Shown here one piece after another: positions 41,501 to 48,300 of a DNA stretch of 64,000 nucleotides. The stretch's first letter is position 1. Each line of letters opens with the position of its first letter. Made by a program: the position numbers and the translations under genes. The notes beneath the pieces are model-generated. The model made no database searches. It had not been told where the DNA came from and saw only the letters and a list, made by a program, of their open reading frames with translations. Where the stretch lies: contig NW_017803824.1 of assembly GCF_001625305.1 (NCBI RefSeq), positions 2,940,960 through 3,004,959 on the forward strand, given 5' to 3'. The stretch is from Branchiostoma belcheri. Lineage: Eukaryota > Chordata > Leptocardii > Amphioxiformes > Branchiostomatidae.

Positions 41501-42321
41501 GTAATTCTTGCCAGGAAGGAGCAACTTTCCTAACTGTGTGTGTCTGTTCCACTTGTTCACAGATCATCCCAGCCCTACACTGTCACACGGACCACAACGC
41601 CAAGACCTTCCTGACTCTTCAGGCCACCACCAAGTCGGGGCTTGTGTCTCCCATAGCAACGGCCACACCCGGAGACATCTACGGCATTCAGGAGTCCAGC
41701 GTAAGGCAGGTGGTGTTAGGTATTGAGGATGGGAACGTGCGTCCGCATCTCAAGTCATCGGCCCGGCCAGAGTACAACATTCTTGGCAGTGTCTTGAATG
41801 GAAGCCTGTTCCTTGAACAGTATCACTTTACTATCGATGGCAAAGACGTCCACTATTTTGTCAAAAGGGACGCAAGTGCTGCAGAGGAAGACCTACAGAA
41901 GTTGAGATTGCAAAGCACTTCGAGATCGATTCTTGGTGCCTACTTGAACGCCTCGCGTCACGAGCCTCTGCCAGGCCAGACCGAGGTACGCTTTGAGGGG
42001 GTCAACTCCATTCTGAGTTTGCAATACGGAGACCTAGACATCATACAAAAGAGAATACTGGACAGAGCCAAAGTAAGAGGAACGGATATCATCTGGACTC
42101 AAGAGTTAGCTCTAGTGGAGCAGGGTTTGACTACAAAGTGGGACAGTGCACAGCAGGCGGACATGCGGACTTACGGACAGGTTCCCACGTATGGTGCCCT
42201 GTACATACGCCCCTCACTACAGTACCCAGAAATGGCAGACGATCCCAGAAATATCAAACTGGTGCCTCTCACCAGTCTAGACTCTGAAACAGAGGCAAGA
42301 AGGAGGAGAAGAAGAAGATAG
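5376..42321 (+). CDS. TENM: Teneurin (32 coding exons)
   Basis: Type II single-pass transmembrane adhesion receptor. Known teneurins bind latrophilins and FLRTs across cell contacts and help pattern synapses. Coding exons, read by GT-AG sites with consistent phase: 5376-5590, 9178-9323, 13468-13591, 17470-17571, 18154-18255, 20224-20338, 22272-22483, 24462-24575, 25117-25349, 25734-25892, 26162-26288, 26544-26738, 26950-27156, 27579-27764, 28963-29109, 29356-29572, 29849-29968, 30200-30467, 30888-31155, 31521-31661, 31892-32141, 32498-32680, 32959-33166, 33488-33748, 34005-34415, 34729-34919, 35381-35550, 35907-36154, 38682-38990, 39206-40805, 41125-41270, 41563-42321. After allowing for one extra base in the first exon they sum to 8133 nt, 2710 residues plus stop; vertebrate teneurins are about 2700-2800. 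Domain order is complete. The start is chosen because the N-terminus resembles the vertebrate teneurin start. The acceptor at 26161 has a weak pyrimidine tract. Family identity is near certain; single exon edges could be off by a few bases. Confidence 0.95.
6833..8418. mobile_element. 1.6-kb non-autonomous inverted-repeat element
   Basis: The ends are inverted: CAGCCTTCTCAAAA at 6833 and its complement ending at 8418, with direct 5-bp repeats ACCAG outside (6828-6832, 8419-8423). Near the left end is a duplicated unit (CAAATTTTTGCGCCGGCTAC, 6870-6950). Near the right end are GC-rich tracts and perfect hairpins (GAGCCGCTGCGCGGCTC; CGAGCCACTTCGTGGCTCG). Two ATTGG boxes near 7634 and 7661 might be relics of a promoter. 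No intact reading frame for a transposase. It sits in the first long teneurin intron. Confidence 0.75.
9178..22483 (+). CDS. TENM: Teneurin intracellular domain and membrane span exons
   Basis: Exons 9178-9323, 13468-13591, 17470-17571, 18154-18255, 20224-20338 and 22272-22483 give residues of about 72 to 338. They are acidic, Ser-rich and Pro-rich, as expected for a teneurin cytoplasmic tail, with a VPLPPYSLYP stretch that could bind SH3 or WW domains. The 115-nt exon at 20224 is required: without it the phase of exon 18154-18255 (ends 1) does not match exon 22272 (starts 2). In the last exon KRPYRCNWRC precedes a hydrophobic span (CAAIVFMVVSFLLAALLAYF, about residues 318-338), the only clear membrane segment. 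Basic residues on its N-terminal side fit an inside N-terminus. Introns of 2-4 kb here are the longest of the gene. Confidence 0.88.
9324..13467 (+). other. Teneurin intron, 4.1 kb
   Basis: No exon with both consistent phase and convincing sequence. The reading frame near 12700-13040 on the - strand has random composition. Nothing else recognised. Confidence 0.6.
13592..17469 (+). other. Teneurin intron, 3.9 kb
   Basis: Holds the 140-bp repeat array near 16 kb. The rest shows nothing recognisable. Confidence 0.6.
15900..16600 (+). repeat. Degenerate tandem repeat of about 140 bp, five copies
   Basis: The landmark TAAGCTTTTA with similar flanks (a CTTGACTTTAGTCTCC-type stretch before it, an ATTGTGAATTAAAC-type stretch after it) occurs near 16089, 16224, 16367 and 16503, with a weaker first copy near 15939. 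Spacing is 135-150 bp. Intronic, no coding. Confidence 0.8.
18823..19235 (+). repeat. Diverged 210-bp tandem pair
   Basis: AAGTAAAGGGTATCTA begins both copies (18824 and 19034), and TC(C)TTATCAAAAGGGATC-like sequence recurs in each. Diverged and intronic. Confidence 0.75.
20339..22271 (+). other. Teneurin intron, 1.9 kb
   Basis: AT-rich, no gene seen. Confidence 0.6.
23815..23960 (+). mobile_element. tRNA-derived SINE, partial
   Basis: GTTCAAATCCCGG matches a polymerase III B box, with an A-box-like CAGTGATTAGTGAC about 45 bp upstream. The 60-bp tail starting CATTCGCATACTACTGAAA is found again near 24300 without the tRNA-like head. It lies in the teneurin intron after the membrane-span exon. 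Confidence 0.6.
24202..24450 (+). repeat. Tandem duplicate abutting a teneurin 3' splice site
   Basis: GCTGAATCAAGATTTATATC with its flanks occurs twice, about 159 bp apart (24202-24296 and 24361-24450). The second copy runs to the pyrimidine tract of the acceptor for exon 24462. SINE-tail-like sequence lies between them. Confidence 0.75.
24462..25892 (+). CDS. TENM: Teneurin juxtamembrane ectodomain exons
   Basis: Three exons (24462-24575, 25117-25349, 25734-25892) encode the stretch between membrane span and EGF repeats. The first opens AMRLFALNWSLQP, close to the vertebrate (A)xHLFGLNWQLQP. The second ends in a region matching the conserved part with a hydrophobic WRSQLYLKQP core. The third contains a four-arginine run (GRRRRASEVRR, about residues 471-481), a candidate furin-type site; vertebrate teneurins also carry basic cleavage sites in this segment. 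It then has GFVQYMGAGQWHMAVFNDG, matching the vertebrate GFIQYLDSGIWHLAFYNDG. Phases are consistent. Cleavage is inference from the motif. Confidence 0.9.
26162..29109 (+). CDS. TENM: Teneurin EGF repeats 1-8
   Basis: Exons 26162-26288, 26544-26738, 26950-27156, 27579-27764 and 28963-29109 encode eight six-cysteine EGF-like repeats, about residues 520-794. Five exons hold 1, 2, 2, 2 and 1 repeats, all with phase-1 borders at their 3' ends. Repeat 2 (CSGNGQYHNGQCVC) has Tyr, and repeat 5 (CSGHGTFVDDPGVCVC) has Phe, where the third cysteine is expected. In vertebrate teneurins the same two repeats each leave one unpaired cysteine that makes the covalent cis-dimer. The sequence therefore predicts a disulphide-linked dimer here too. 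The eighth repeat ends in the ETECNDRQDN stretch that in vertebrates leads into the Cys-rich region. Confidence 0.95.
27765..28962 (+). other. Teneurin intron, 1.2 kb
   Basis: Separates EGF repeats 7 and 8, a position where vertebrate teneurins have short alternative exons. I saw no clear equivalent exon here. Confidence 0.5.
29356..31661 (+). CDS. TENM: Teneurin Cys-rich, TTR and FN-plug exons
   Basis: Exons 29356-29572, 29849-29968, 30200-30467, 30888-31155 and 31521-31661, about residues 795-1132. The first has the DGLEDCEDPDCCSSPAC signature of the Cys-rich linker. The next two encode the transthyretin-like fold: RGRVLTDDGSPLMGANISVV, YGYTLSRQDGWFD and LRVERSPFLAIQKMVHVPWN all align with vertebrate teneurins. 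The rest is the FN-plug, ending in SWDRTDAYGQPVYG and VSVGFEYAGCSGTLWEKVV. In known teneurin structures this plug seals one end of the YD barrel. The 3' end of the 30200-30467 exon and its donor are repeated downstream (see the repeat entry at 30440). Confidence 0.93.
30440..30680 (+). repeat. Tandem duplicate covering an exon end and splice donor
   Basis: About 105 bases starting AGGGGAACATTGTG recur at about 30440-30545 and 30577-30672. The first copy is the real end of exon 30200-30467 (GATACAG|GTGAGA). The second carries a changed donor (GATACAG|GTGGGA) in the intron. Confidence 0.88.
31892..34415 (+). CDS. TENM: Teneurin NHL propeller exons
   Basis: Exons 31892-32141, 32498-32680, 32959-33166, 33488-33748 and 34005-34415, about residues 1133-1570, encode the six-bladed NHL domain that in the family mediates homophilic recognition. 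Blade motifs repeat visibly: AAGMDGSMYVGDYNYVRRI, GTLYVSDRSSHQIYR, PKGIAVDNKGVLYFLDG, INPVDNSLYILD, VGPDGTLYIAETD, VTPDGTLHIADQGNLRVRIV. The last exon also has a short Cys cluster (DCDCQDDDKCKCY) that vertebrate teneurins share, and runs into the first YD strands (YNFTYDRQGRLSGV). Intron phases are 1, 2, 2, 0 and 0 across the block. Confidence 0.95.
32175..32325 (+). repeat. Diverged tandem pair in a teneurin intron
   Basis: AGCACAACTCTAGATAC preceded by a CATTGTTTTGG-like stretch occurs twice, about 85 bp apart. Confidence 0.6.
34729..40805 (+). CDS. TENM: Teneurin YD-repeat shell exons
   Basis: Constitutive exons 34729-34919, 35381-35550, 35907-36154, 38682-38990 and the 1600-nt exon 39206-40805, about residues 1571-2410. 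This is the bacterial-type Tyr-Asp (RHS-like) beta barrel. Repeats such as YDDRSGRLNRV, YDADGQLETAS, YSHDNDGNIIII, YDAKGHIRRAG and YKLDGLGRRVSRQD are plain in the large exon. The exon closes with the RHS-core motif GGLYDPVTRLVHIKGREYDP followed by ARWYSPDHKIWKK and a YRGNNP linker, where the chain of vertebrate teneurins exits the barrel. The 2.5-kb intron between 36154 and 38682 holds two candidate cassette exons. Confidence 0.95.
36175..36266 (+). repeat. 46-bp tandem duplicate after a teneurin donor
   Basis: TAGTTATAGATAAACA followed by TTCGCATCCACAGATTCAG occurs twice head to tail, beginning 20 bp downstream of the donor at 36155. Confidence 0.9.
36478..36534 (+). CDS. TENM: Candidate teneurin cassette exon, 19 codons
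   Basis: A 57-nt open stretch bounded by an AG acceptor (CCAATAG|GTGGGG) and a good donor (AAA|GTATGT). It is phase 0 at both ends, so it can enter between exons 36154 and 38682 without shifting the frame. It would add VGVSKTFSFAGQLYPFELK inside the YD shell, just before VNGINVLSL. The acceptor has a poor pyrimidine tract. Vertebrate teneurins, as far as I recall, have no insertion here. It may be a chance open stretch. Confidence 0.4.
37443..37631. mobile_element. 189-bp MITE
   Basis: Inverted ends CAGGGGTTTTTCTA and TAGAAAAACCCCTG, flanked by the 5-bp direct repeat ATCAT (37438-37442 and 37632-37636). Inside, TGAGGGAGC motifs recur. The short length and absence of coding fit a miniature inverted-repeat element. 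It lies in the teneurin intron between the two candidate cassette exons. Confidence 0.85.
38042..38116 (+). CDS. TENM: Candidate acidic Asp/Tyr-rich teneurin cassette exon, 25 codons
   Basis: A 75-nt open stretch after a strong acceptor (TTTCCCTCCTGTAG) and before a donor GAT|GTAGGT. It is phase 0 on both sides and so compatible with exons 36154 and 38682. It encodes 25 residues of which 11 are Asp and 6 Tyr, beginning DLDADLYSD and ending PDYPDYTD. The composition is far from intronic background and gives a highly acidic, potentially tyrosine-sulphated loop on the YD shell. An alternative donor four bases downstream would break the frame. Splicing evidence is the missing proof. Confidence 0.55.
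40992..41080 (+). pseudogene. Partial duplicate of the teneurin penultimate exon
   Basis: About 130 bp upstream of the real exon lies a near-copy of its first 55-60 bases. Read after AAAAG|GC it gives IESWLCTLGFSLHSVIPQQ, then diverges and stops at TGA 41078. The real exon reads VESWLCALGFSLHSVVPQL. The upstream AG lacks a pyrimidine tract and no donor is visible. The simplest reading is a tandem exon duplicate that has decayed. If spliced it would be an alternative last exon that removes the ABD/Tox-GHH domain. Confidence 0.7.
41125..42321 (+). CDS. TENM: Teneurin ABD/Tox-GHH-derived C-terminal exons
   Basis: Exons 41125-41270 and 41563-42321, about residues 2411-2710. The first opens DVESWLCALGFSLHSVVPQ, matching the vertebrate DVNSWLxTFGFxLHNxIPG at the start of the antibiotic-binding-like domain. 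The last contains FTIDGKDVHYFVKR (vertebrate FTIEGKDTHYFIK) and a TCAP-like end, LQYPEMADDPRNIKL (vertebrate EQYPELADSANNIQF). The domain descends from a bacterial nuclease-type toxin fold. In animals it is an adhesion module that binds latrophilin. The chain ends in seven arginines and the stop TAG at 42319, with about 17 residues beyond the vertebrate TCAP-like core and no Gly-Arg-Arg amidation signal. Confidence 0.93.
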
Positions 42322-43890
42322 CCAGGAGAGAGAACTCTGAATTCATAAATGTATACTAATTTTAAAGGGGGGAATGTACAAACATATAGTAACATAGCTG
42401 GAAGCTACTGAAACACAAGTTGAACCAACGTTTGCTTGGGTCTCGAACATCAATAACATTTGTGGTAACTCCCTTCGCGGAGACGTTTTTTGCAGTGATA
42501 TGTGGGAAAGCATGAAGATTTCTAATTCTAGAGATATTTATTATTGTTTTAAATGTGAAAAGTTATGTTTTATTTTGTATTGAGAGGGTAATAAGAGAGA
42601 AGAGAAAGCTGTATCATATGTACAAACTTAACTAGGAAGCCATGGTTGATTAGAGAGAGTAGAGAAAGTGAAAGATTGCCTGTAAAAGCTGAAGCTTCTA
42701 CTTATGCTAGAATTTGTATTTTTGATAGTGATACTTTTAAATCTAATTCCTTGGAAAGAGTGAGTTTCCTGAAAGGTTTCTGTACATAAGAATGTTCGAC
42801 AGGCGGACAATAAGAAAGGTTTTCTTCCCTTTAAGGAAGCAACAACCTTTCAAGAAAAGAAATTCCTGTCAGGATGCCTTTTAGTGGCCTGTATGCATGC
42901 AGCTCTTTCGAAGAGGCTGAAATTGCTTGGTACATATCCTCGCAAACAATGCAGAAATTAGGTGATTGCTTCTGACTAGAAGCAAAAGATTGTGGCGCAT
43001 CTATTCGAGATAGATTATTTCAACAAACAAGCAGGCAAATCACTTAGAATGGTAAACACTAGTGCAATGTGTGACTGTGTTGCACAAATGTTTTGGATTT
43101 TGACATATTTCACTGTGCCAACATTGTCGTAGTACATTTTAATGATTTCCTCTCTATTTCTTAGGTGTGTTTGAGCCTTATGTGTCACTCCTATGAAATG
43201 TCATATCTAACAGAAGTAGTAATGTCACCAGACCCTGTAATGTTTCTAGTCCAAAATGTTTCTTAGACAATATTAGCTTACTATCTCTATGTGTGCCCAT
43301 TTTGAGGCCAACTATGTACACTAGCAACCTCTCAGTTACTTACATACTTGATGTGATGAAGGTAGTTTATTTTGAAGTGCCTTTGTACTTGTCCATCCAA
43401 GTGGAAAAATGATGAAAGTTGCATTGTGACTGTTCATAATTTTGTACTTTGTATTGATCGATGCCAATGACTGAGTGTGTACTTCAAGAGTACATTTGAA
43501 ATGACCACAAATCGTGTGTTGATCTCACTGACTGCTAGTCACTAACATGTACAAGGTAGTGAATTTATTTCGACGGCACCTGTAGTTTTTTCTATGCAAA
43601 TCTCATACTAGCATTTCTTCAGAACTCTGTTTTAGACACCTTATCTTAGAAACATAGTTTTGTTATGAAAAGTGTGGTGCTTGGTAGTCTTCTTATCATA
43701 GATGTGAAATGATTTAGACAACTTCACATTTTATACTGAGCGTAGCTCTCTGTAAATGATCAGCATTAGAGAAATAATTAAGTTCGACATTTCCTATTGT
43801 GATAAATTCCCTACAAACGTGTATGTAAATAAGATGAAATGTCTTGTGATGCTGATGCAAATAAAGTTCCCTGGAAACTTAGCCATGTTT
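42322..43890 (+). other. TENM: Teneurin 3' UTR
   Basis: AT-rich sequence of about 1.55 kb after the stop codon, with no long reading frame, ending near the first good polyadenylation signal at 43860. The 3' limit is inferred from that signal. Confidence 0.65.
43860..43865 (+). promoter_or_regulatory. Polyadenylation signal of teneurin
   Basis: AATAAA in the context GATGCAAATAAAGTTCCC, the only well-placed canonical hexamer downstream of the teneurin stop. Confidence 0.6.
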
Positions 43891-44744
43891 GGGTGAATTG
43901 CCTTCATGCATGTGTGAATTGTAGTTCGAAAACAAAGTAGACAAAGGTTGATGAAATGAAAAAAAGAGATTATTTCTTTTATCAGAATACAACATATATA
44001 GGGGTAGCTGATTTTTTTTAAATTGGTTATAACTCAAAGTGTGATACAGGCATCTTTATTATATTTGGTAGGTATGTAAGTGTTGAGGCAACACTCCACC
44101 ATATACAATAATAATCATTCAATTGTTGCCATGCAAGTGATTTTTATTGCCTGCCTTGTTGAATCTTGTTTGTAATTATTGAGTTAAGCATATACATGAA
44201 TTTGAATATCGTCCATTTTCCCTTGACAAGGGACTGCTAGAGAAGCCCATGGGTGAGTCGGAAAACATAACGATCATTTACCTTCAACATCTGCTTGGAG
44301 CTTGCAACCTAACTTCTACATCTTGTTCTTTCAATGACCTGAGCATGTGAACCATTCTGACCTGCAGAATCTACAGCGATATGTACACACATTTTAGCAA
44401 GAAGCTGTGGTAATGATACAGCTATTGCACATTTGATTGTTATGTTCACAATTCCTCTGCATTTTTACAAAACATACATGGTGATGTCATGTTGCTGCGG
44501 ATTAACAAACGACGTGTCTAAGCAAAAAAATCAGACTTTACCATCAAAGTGCTGAAAAATTTGACGTACTTCACAGTTGATTTGACCTGTAGATCCTCCT
44601 GAACTGTAACATGTAGATGACATCACAAGTGCCCATTATTACATTTTTACAACAATATTTCATGATAGCCGCAACACTGATTACATTTTACATCCTAGCC
44701 TGAAACAGCGCTAGCTCCTATTACATTGTTGTAGCAGTTTAGAT
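43886..44744 (-). other. Intergenic gap and 3' UTR of the mucin-SH3 gene
   Basis: Between the two convergent genes. The - strand stop is at 44745 and candidate AATAAA signals on that strand lie at 44148-44143 and 44060-44055. The implied 3' UTR is 600-700 nt. No coding sequence seen. Confidence 0.5.
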
Positions 44745-45300
44745 TTATACAAATGTTGCAGCATTCTCAGTAGAGCTAACAGGGAAGATCCCCCTGGTTC
44801 CGTCCTGTAACTCCCCGTAACTCCAGCCTGGAATGTCACTTTCCTGTAAAACAAGGACACAGATGTTAACAACTATCATGTCCTATAGCAAAACGTAAAG
44901 ATGGCTTTACGTTTGGTGAGACAGACAAAGGTGTTTGCCTTTGCTAGCAACACCATTAAAATGTCTCACAACAAAATAGGGAACAAGTGGTAAGATCGCT
45001 GTTTTTAGCTTCGAACTTTGACCAGTATACCATACCGCATGAGTATAGAATGGAGAACTAAACTGATCCCAAAGCAGACTACAATGTAAGCCCTTATTTA
45101 AAGCATAATCATCCAATACATTTACTTCTTTGATACTTTTGCTCTGAATAGGACGTCGACCGACATCTTTCTTCCAACTCACCTCTAACTCCAGGATGAC
45201 GTCCCCCTTGGTGAAGTTGAGATACCCCGGCCCCCTCATGGTGAAGGTTTCTATCGCTGTTCTCAGCTGGGTGTCCTGTAGATCCAGTTCTTCCAGCGTT
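44745..45300 (-). CDS. SH3 domain 3, split over the last two exons
   Basis: Exon 45300-45183 ends TFTMRGPGYLNFTKGDVILE, LE, and exon 44843-44745 continues ESDIPGWSYGELQDGTRGIF, PVSS before TAA. Joined they give the SH3 pattern: RT loop with G-Y-L-N-F-xKGD, PGWSYGEL for the n-Src/strand-c region, and GIFPVSS at the end. The domain is less canonical than the other two because the first strand reads AIETFTM. The split at the GAG|GAA junction is phase 0, with donor GAG|GTGAGT and acceptor TTTTACAG. Confidence 0.82.
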
Positions 45301-48300
45301 CTGAAAGATCAAATACGGTCTTGAGTGATCGACAAACGATGTGCTTACATGCGGTGGACTTGTTATCAAATATCAGCTCAGAGAAGAAAAGGAAACGTTC
45401 AAAGATCGCACACCAATGTGGACCTGTCCTTGGTGCTGAAACGGCAATCCATCAATATAGCTATCTCTACAGCTCTCGCTGGGAACTTCAAAATGGGGAC
45501 TAACGAACAGTGGGGACAATTTTTACAGCACCTAGTCGATTTAGGAAAGGCACCGTTACAGCCCAGAATAGCGAGAGTGTGTGTAGCAAAGGCTACATTG
45601 TTGACTTACTTCATGATGTCTGGTGCCGCCGTTACGCTGCTTCTTGACGGCCGGGATCTAGACAAGGGACTGGTAGGGCCGGTCTCTTGTTGCGGATGTG
45701 GTGGGAAGCTACCGAGGTTCAAGTTGGGCGGCCGTCTGGATTTGTGTGACCCTTGAGTAATAAGATAATAATATAACTTTATTAGTAAATGTTCAACTCG
45801 AAGAGGACAGTACCAGACCAATGGCTAACAAAGATAACAAAGTCAACCAAAAAGATTTTATGATTTTTTAAGGCCTTTCGAAAAGATTTTTTAAGGCCTT
45901 TTATGTCAATCTTGAAATTTCGTTTCATTAACACTAACACTTTTTATTCATCAATACACAACAAAACAGTAACAAAGACAGTGTGCAACAAAATACAATG
46001 AACATATAAATACACAGAGTTGACATAACAGTGCGCCGAAGTCCCACCACCCCAAGACATTAAATAATACTAATGCTAACCGGGTTATTAAAACGTTATT
46101 GAACTAGAGTGACTTCTAACACTAACATTTATGCCACCTACTTTCCCCAGTTCCTTATTCTGATGCTAGGTTGAAGATAATACCAGTACCTTGGCCGGGT
46201 GTATCGTCTATGCTGGATTCCTCCAGCAGGTCGAAGTTGATGGGCATGCTGACTCTCCGGGACGGGGACCTGACGATAGTGGGCGGTTTCGGCGTGGTGG
46301 CGACGGAGTGCCGCTGGGAGGGCTGCCGGGGAGGCTTGACTGGTGCGGATTCCTGAACTGATCCTGAAAAGGAAAAGTGATACTGTCAGAAAAACCGATA
46401 TCCATTAGAAGAGGCGGCGGCCCGAGAAACAACTGGAAACGAGACTGTCTGACACTGCAGAATTGATAAGATTAGAAACCAGTTAGACAGTCAGAGCGAA
46501 TAGCCAAGAGCAGAACAGATGTGGGACCAAGAAGATGAAGTCTTACCTTGTAGAGGCGGTCCGGACGCACGCACAGATAGCTTCCTCTCGGCTGTGGAAT
46601 ACGTCGGTGACTTTTCACTCTGGATCGGAGGGGGAGGGGCACCAAATGTGCCTCTGTGGGAATATAAGGATGTTTACCGTGGCCGACAAGAACAAAATTT
46701 TACACCGCAACTTTTGGTGTTTTACACCGCAACTTTTGGTGTTTTACACTGCAACTTTGGGTGTTTTACACTGCAACTTTGGGTGTTTTACACTGCAACT
46801 TTTGCTGTGTTTTACACTGCAACTTTTGCTGTGTTTTACACTGCAACTTTTGCTGTGTGGAAAACTTACACCCCTCCCCTTTTATAATGGACGGTCCCCC
46901 TGTCAGGTCAAAGGTGACAACGATGGCATGCAAACTACGTCGACTGAGTTATCCTTTTCGTGCATATAAGTTTTTTAGAGGAAAAGCTTGGCTACGTTGT
47001 GACGTTGTGACGTTAGTTTTTTTCTAAAGGTTTTTCTTCATTTTAATGTCCCTAGACGTCAGCTTGTGACTTAAACGGATGCTAAGATACACAAACTTTG
47101 TGATAAAATGGTGAATCTTACTTTTCGAATACATGTTCCAACTTGATACCAGACTTTTACTTAGTTTGATATCTAGTGAATGTTGGTAACGTTTGCACCG
47201 CTACGTGTTGATGTCGACGCATGGTATGATAGAAATGATCAGATGTCTGTCTGAAGGCGTAAATATGTAATTAGCTTAAACTATCGTGGCATGATGTCAT
47301 AAACGCTTAGAGTAGAGTAGAGTAGATCTTTCGTCTCGGTATTCGCTTGCATGCGTCTTCCACGTTTCCCCGCCTTTGAGTCACGTGACATTTTCTAGCT
47401 AGAGAATTCGGACTCGCAAGGTCGCTAATAATTTGATGAGTAAATATTGGGCCTATGGGAGTCAAATGTGGCACCACTTGGTACTATGAAGCAATAAAGA
47501 CTTATTTTCAATTATGAAGTGTTGACTCTTGACTCAGTCACAGCACGACACTGTGACTCTCAGGCCGCCACCATCTTTGTCACCTTTGACCTGACAGGGG
47601 GACCGTCCATTATAAAAGGGGAGGGGTGTAAGTTTTCCACACAGCAAAAGTTGCAGTATAAAACACAGCAAAAGTTGCAGTGTAAAACACCAAAAGTTGC
47701 AGTGTAAAACACCAAAAGTTGCAGTGTTAAACACAGCAAAAGTTGCAGTGTAAAACACAGAAAAAGTTGCAGTGTAAAACACAGAAAAAGTTGCAGTGTA
47801 AAACACCCAAAGTTGCAGTGTAAAACACCCAAAGTTGCAGTGTAAAACACCAAAAGTTGCGGTGTAAAATTTTGTACTTGTCGGCCACGGTAGATGTTAG
47901 AGTCATACCGCCAGAAAAGACGTGTTGTGATTGAAACCATGAGCTGTATGTGTTATTGACCCCCTGTTTTCTTGGACCGAGCTTAGCATTTTATTTACCT
48001 TAGAAGAACCATGCCTGCAGTTTTCATCGTTTTAATCATGTTTCATGCACTTGAGTCTTCTTGTTGAACAAAAGAATGCTTGCCACTGGATCAGATTCTG
48101 TACGACTGTAGGATTGATTTTTCGTCGCCCTGTGAAATTTGTAACTTATCTGTTTTATCTTATTTCTACTTTGCCGTATGTCTGACTCTACCGACCTGTT
48201 CTGCTGCAGTGGTGCGGGGTGCTCGTGAGAGCTGGGCCGCACGGCTACCGTCGGTCTGCCGGGGCCGTCGTCGGCGTCGCTCGGGGAGTAGAACACCTCG

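Noticed and set aside
45325..45756. 143-codon + strand frame near the end of the mucin-SH3 gene
   Set aside because: It lies antisense to the exon at 45751-45610 and an intron, with no splice or family support.
46519..47940. Frames encoding repeated FYTATFGVLHCNF-type peptides
   Set aside because: They arise from the minisatellite arms of the foldback element and appear in several frames on both strands; no protein family.
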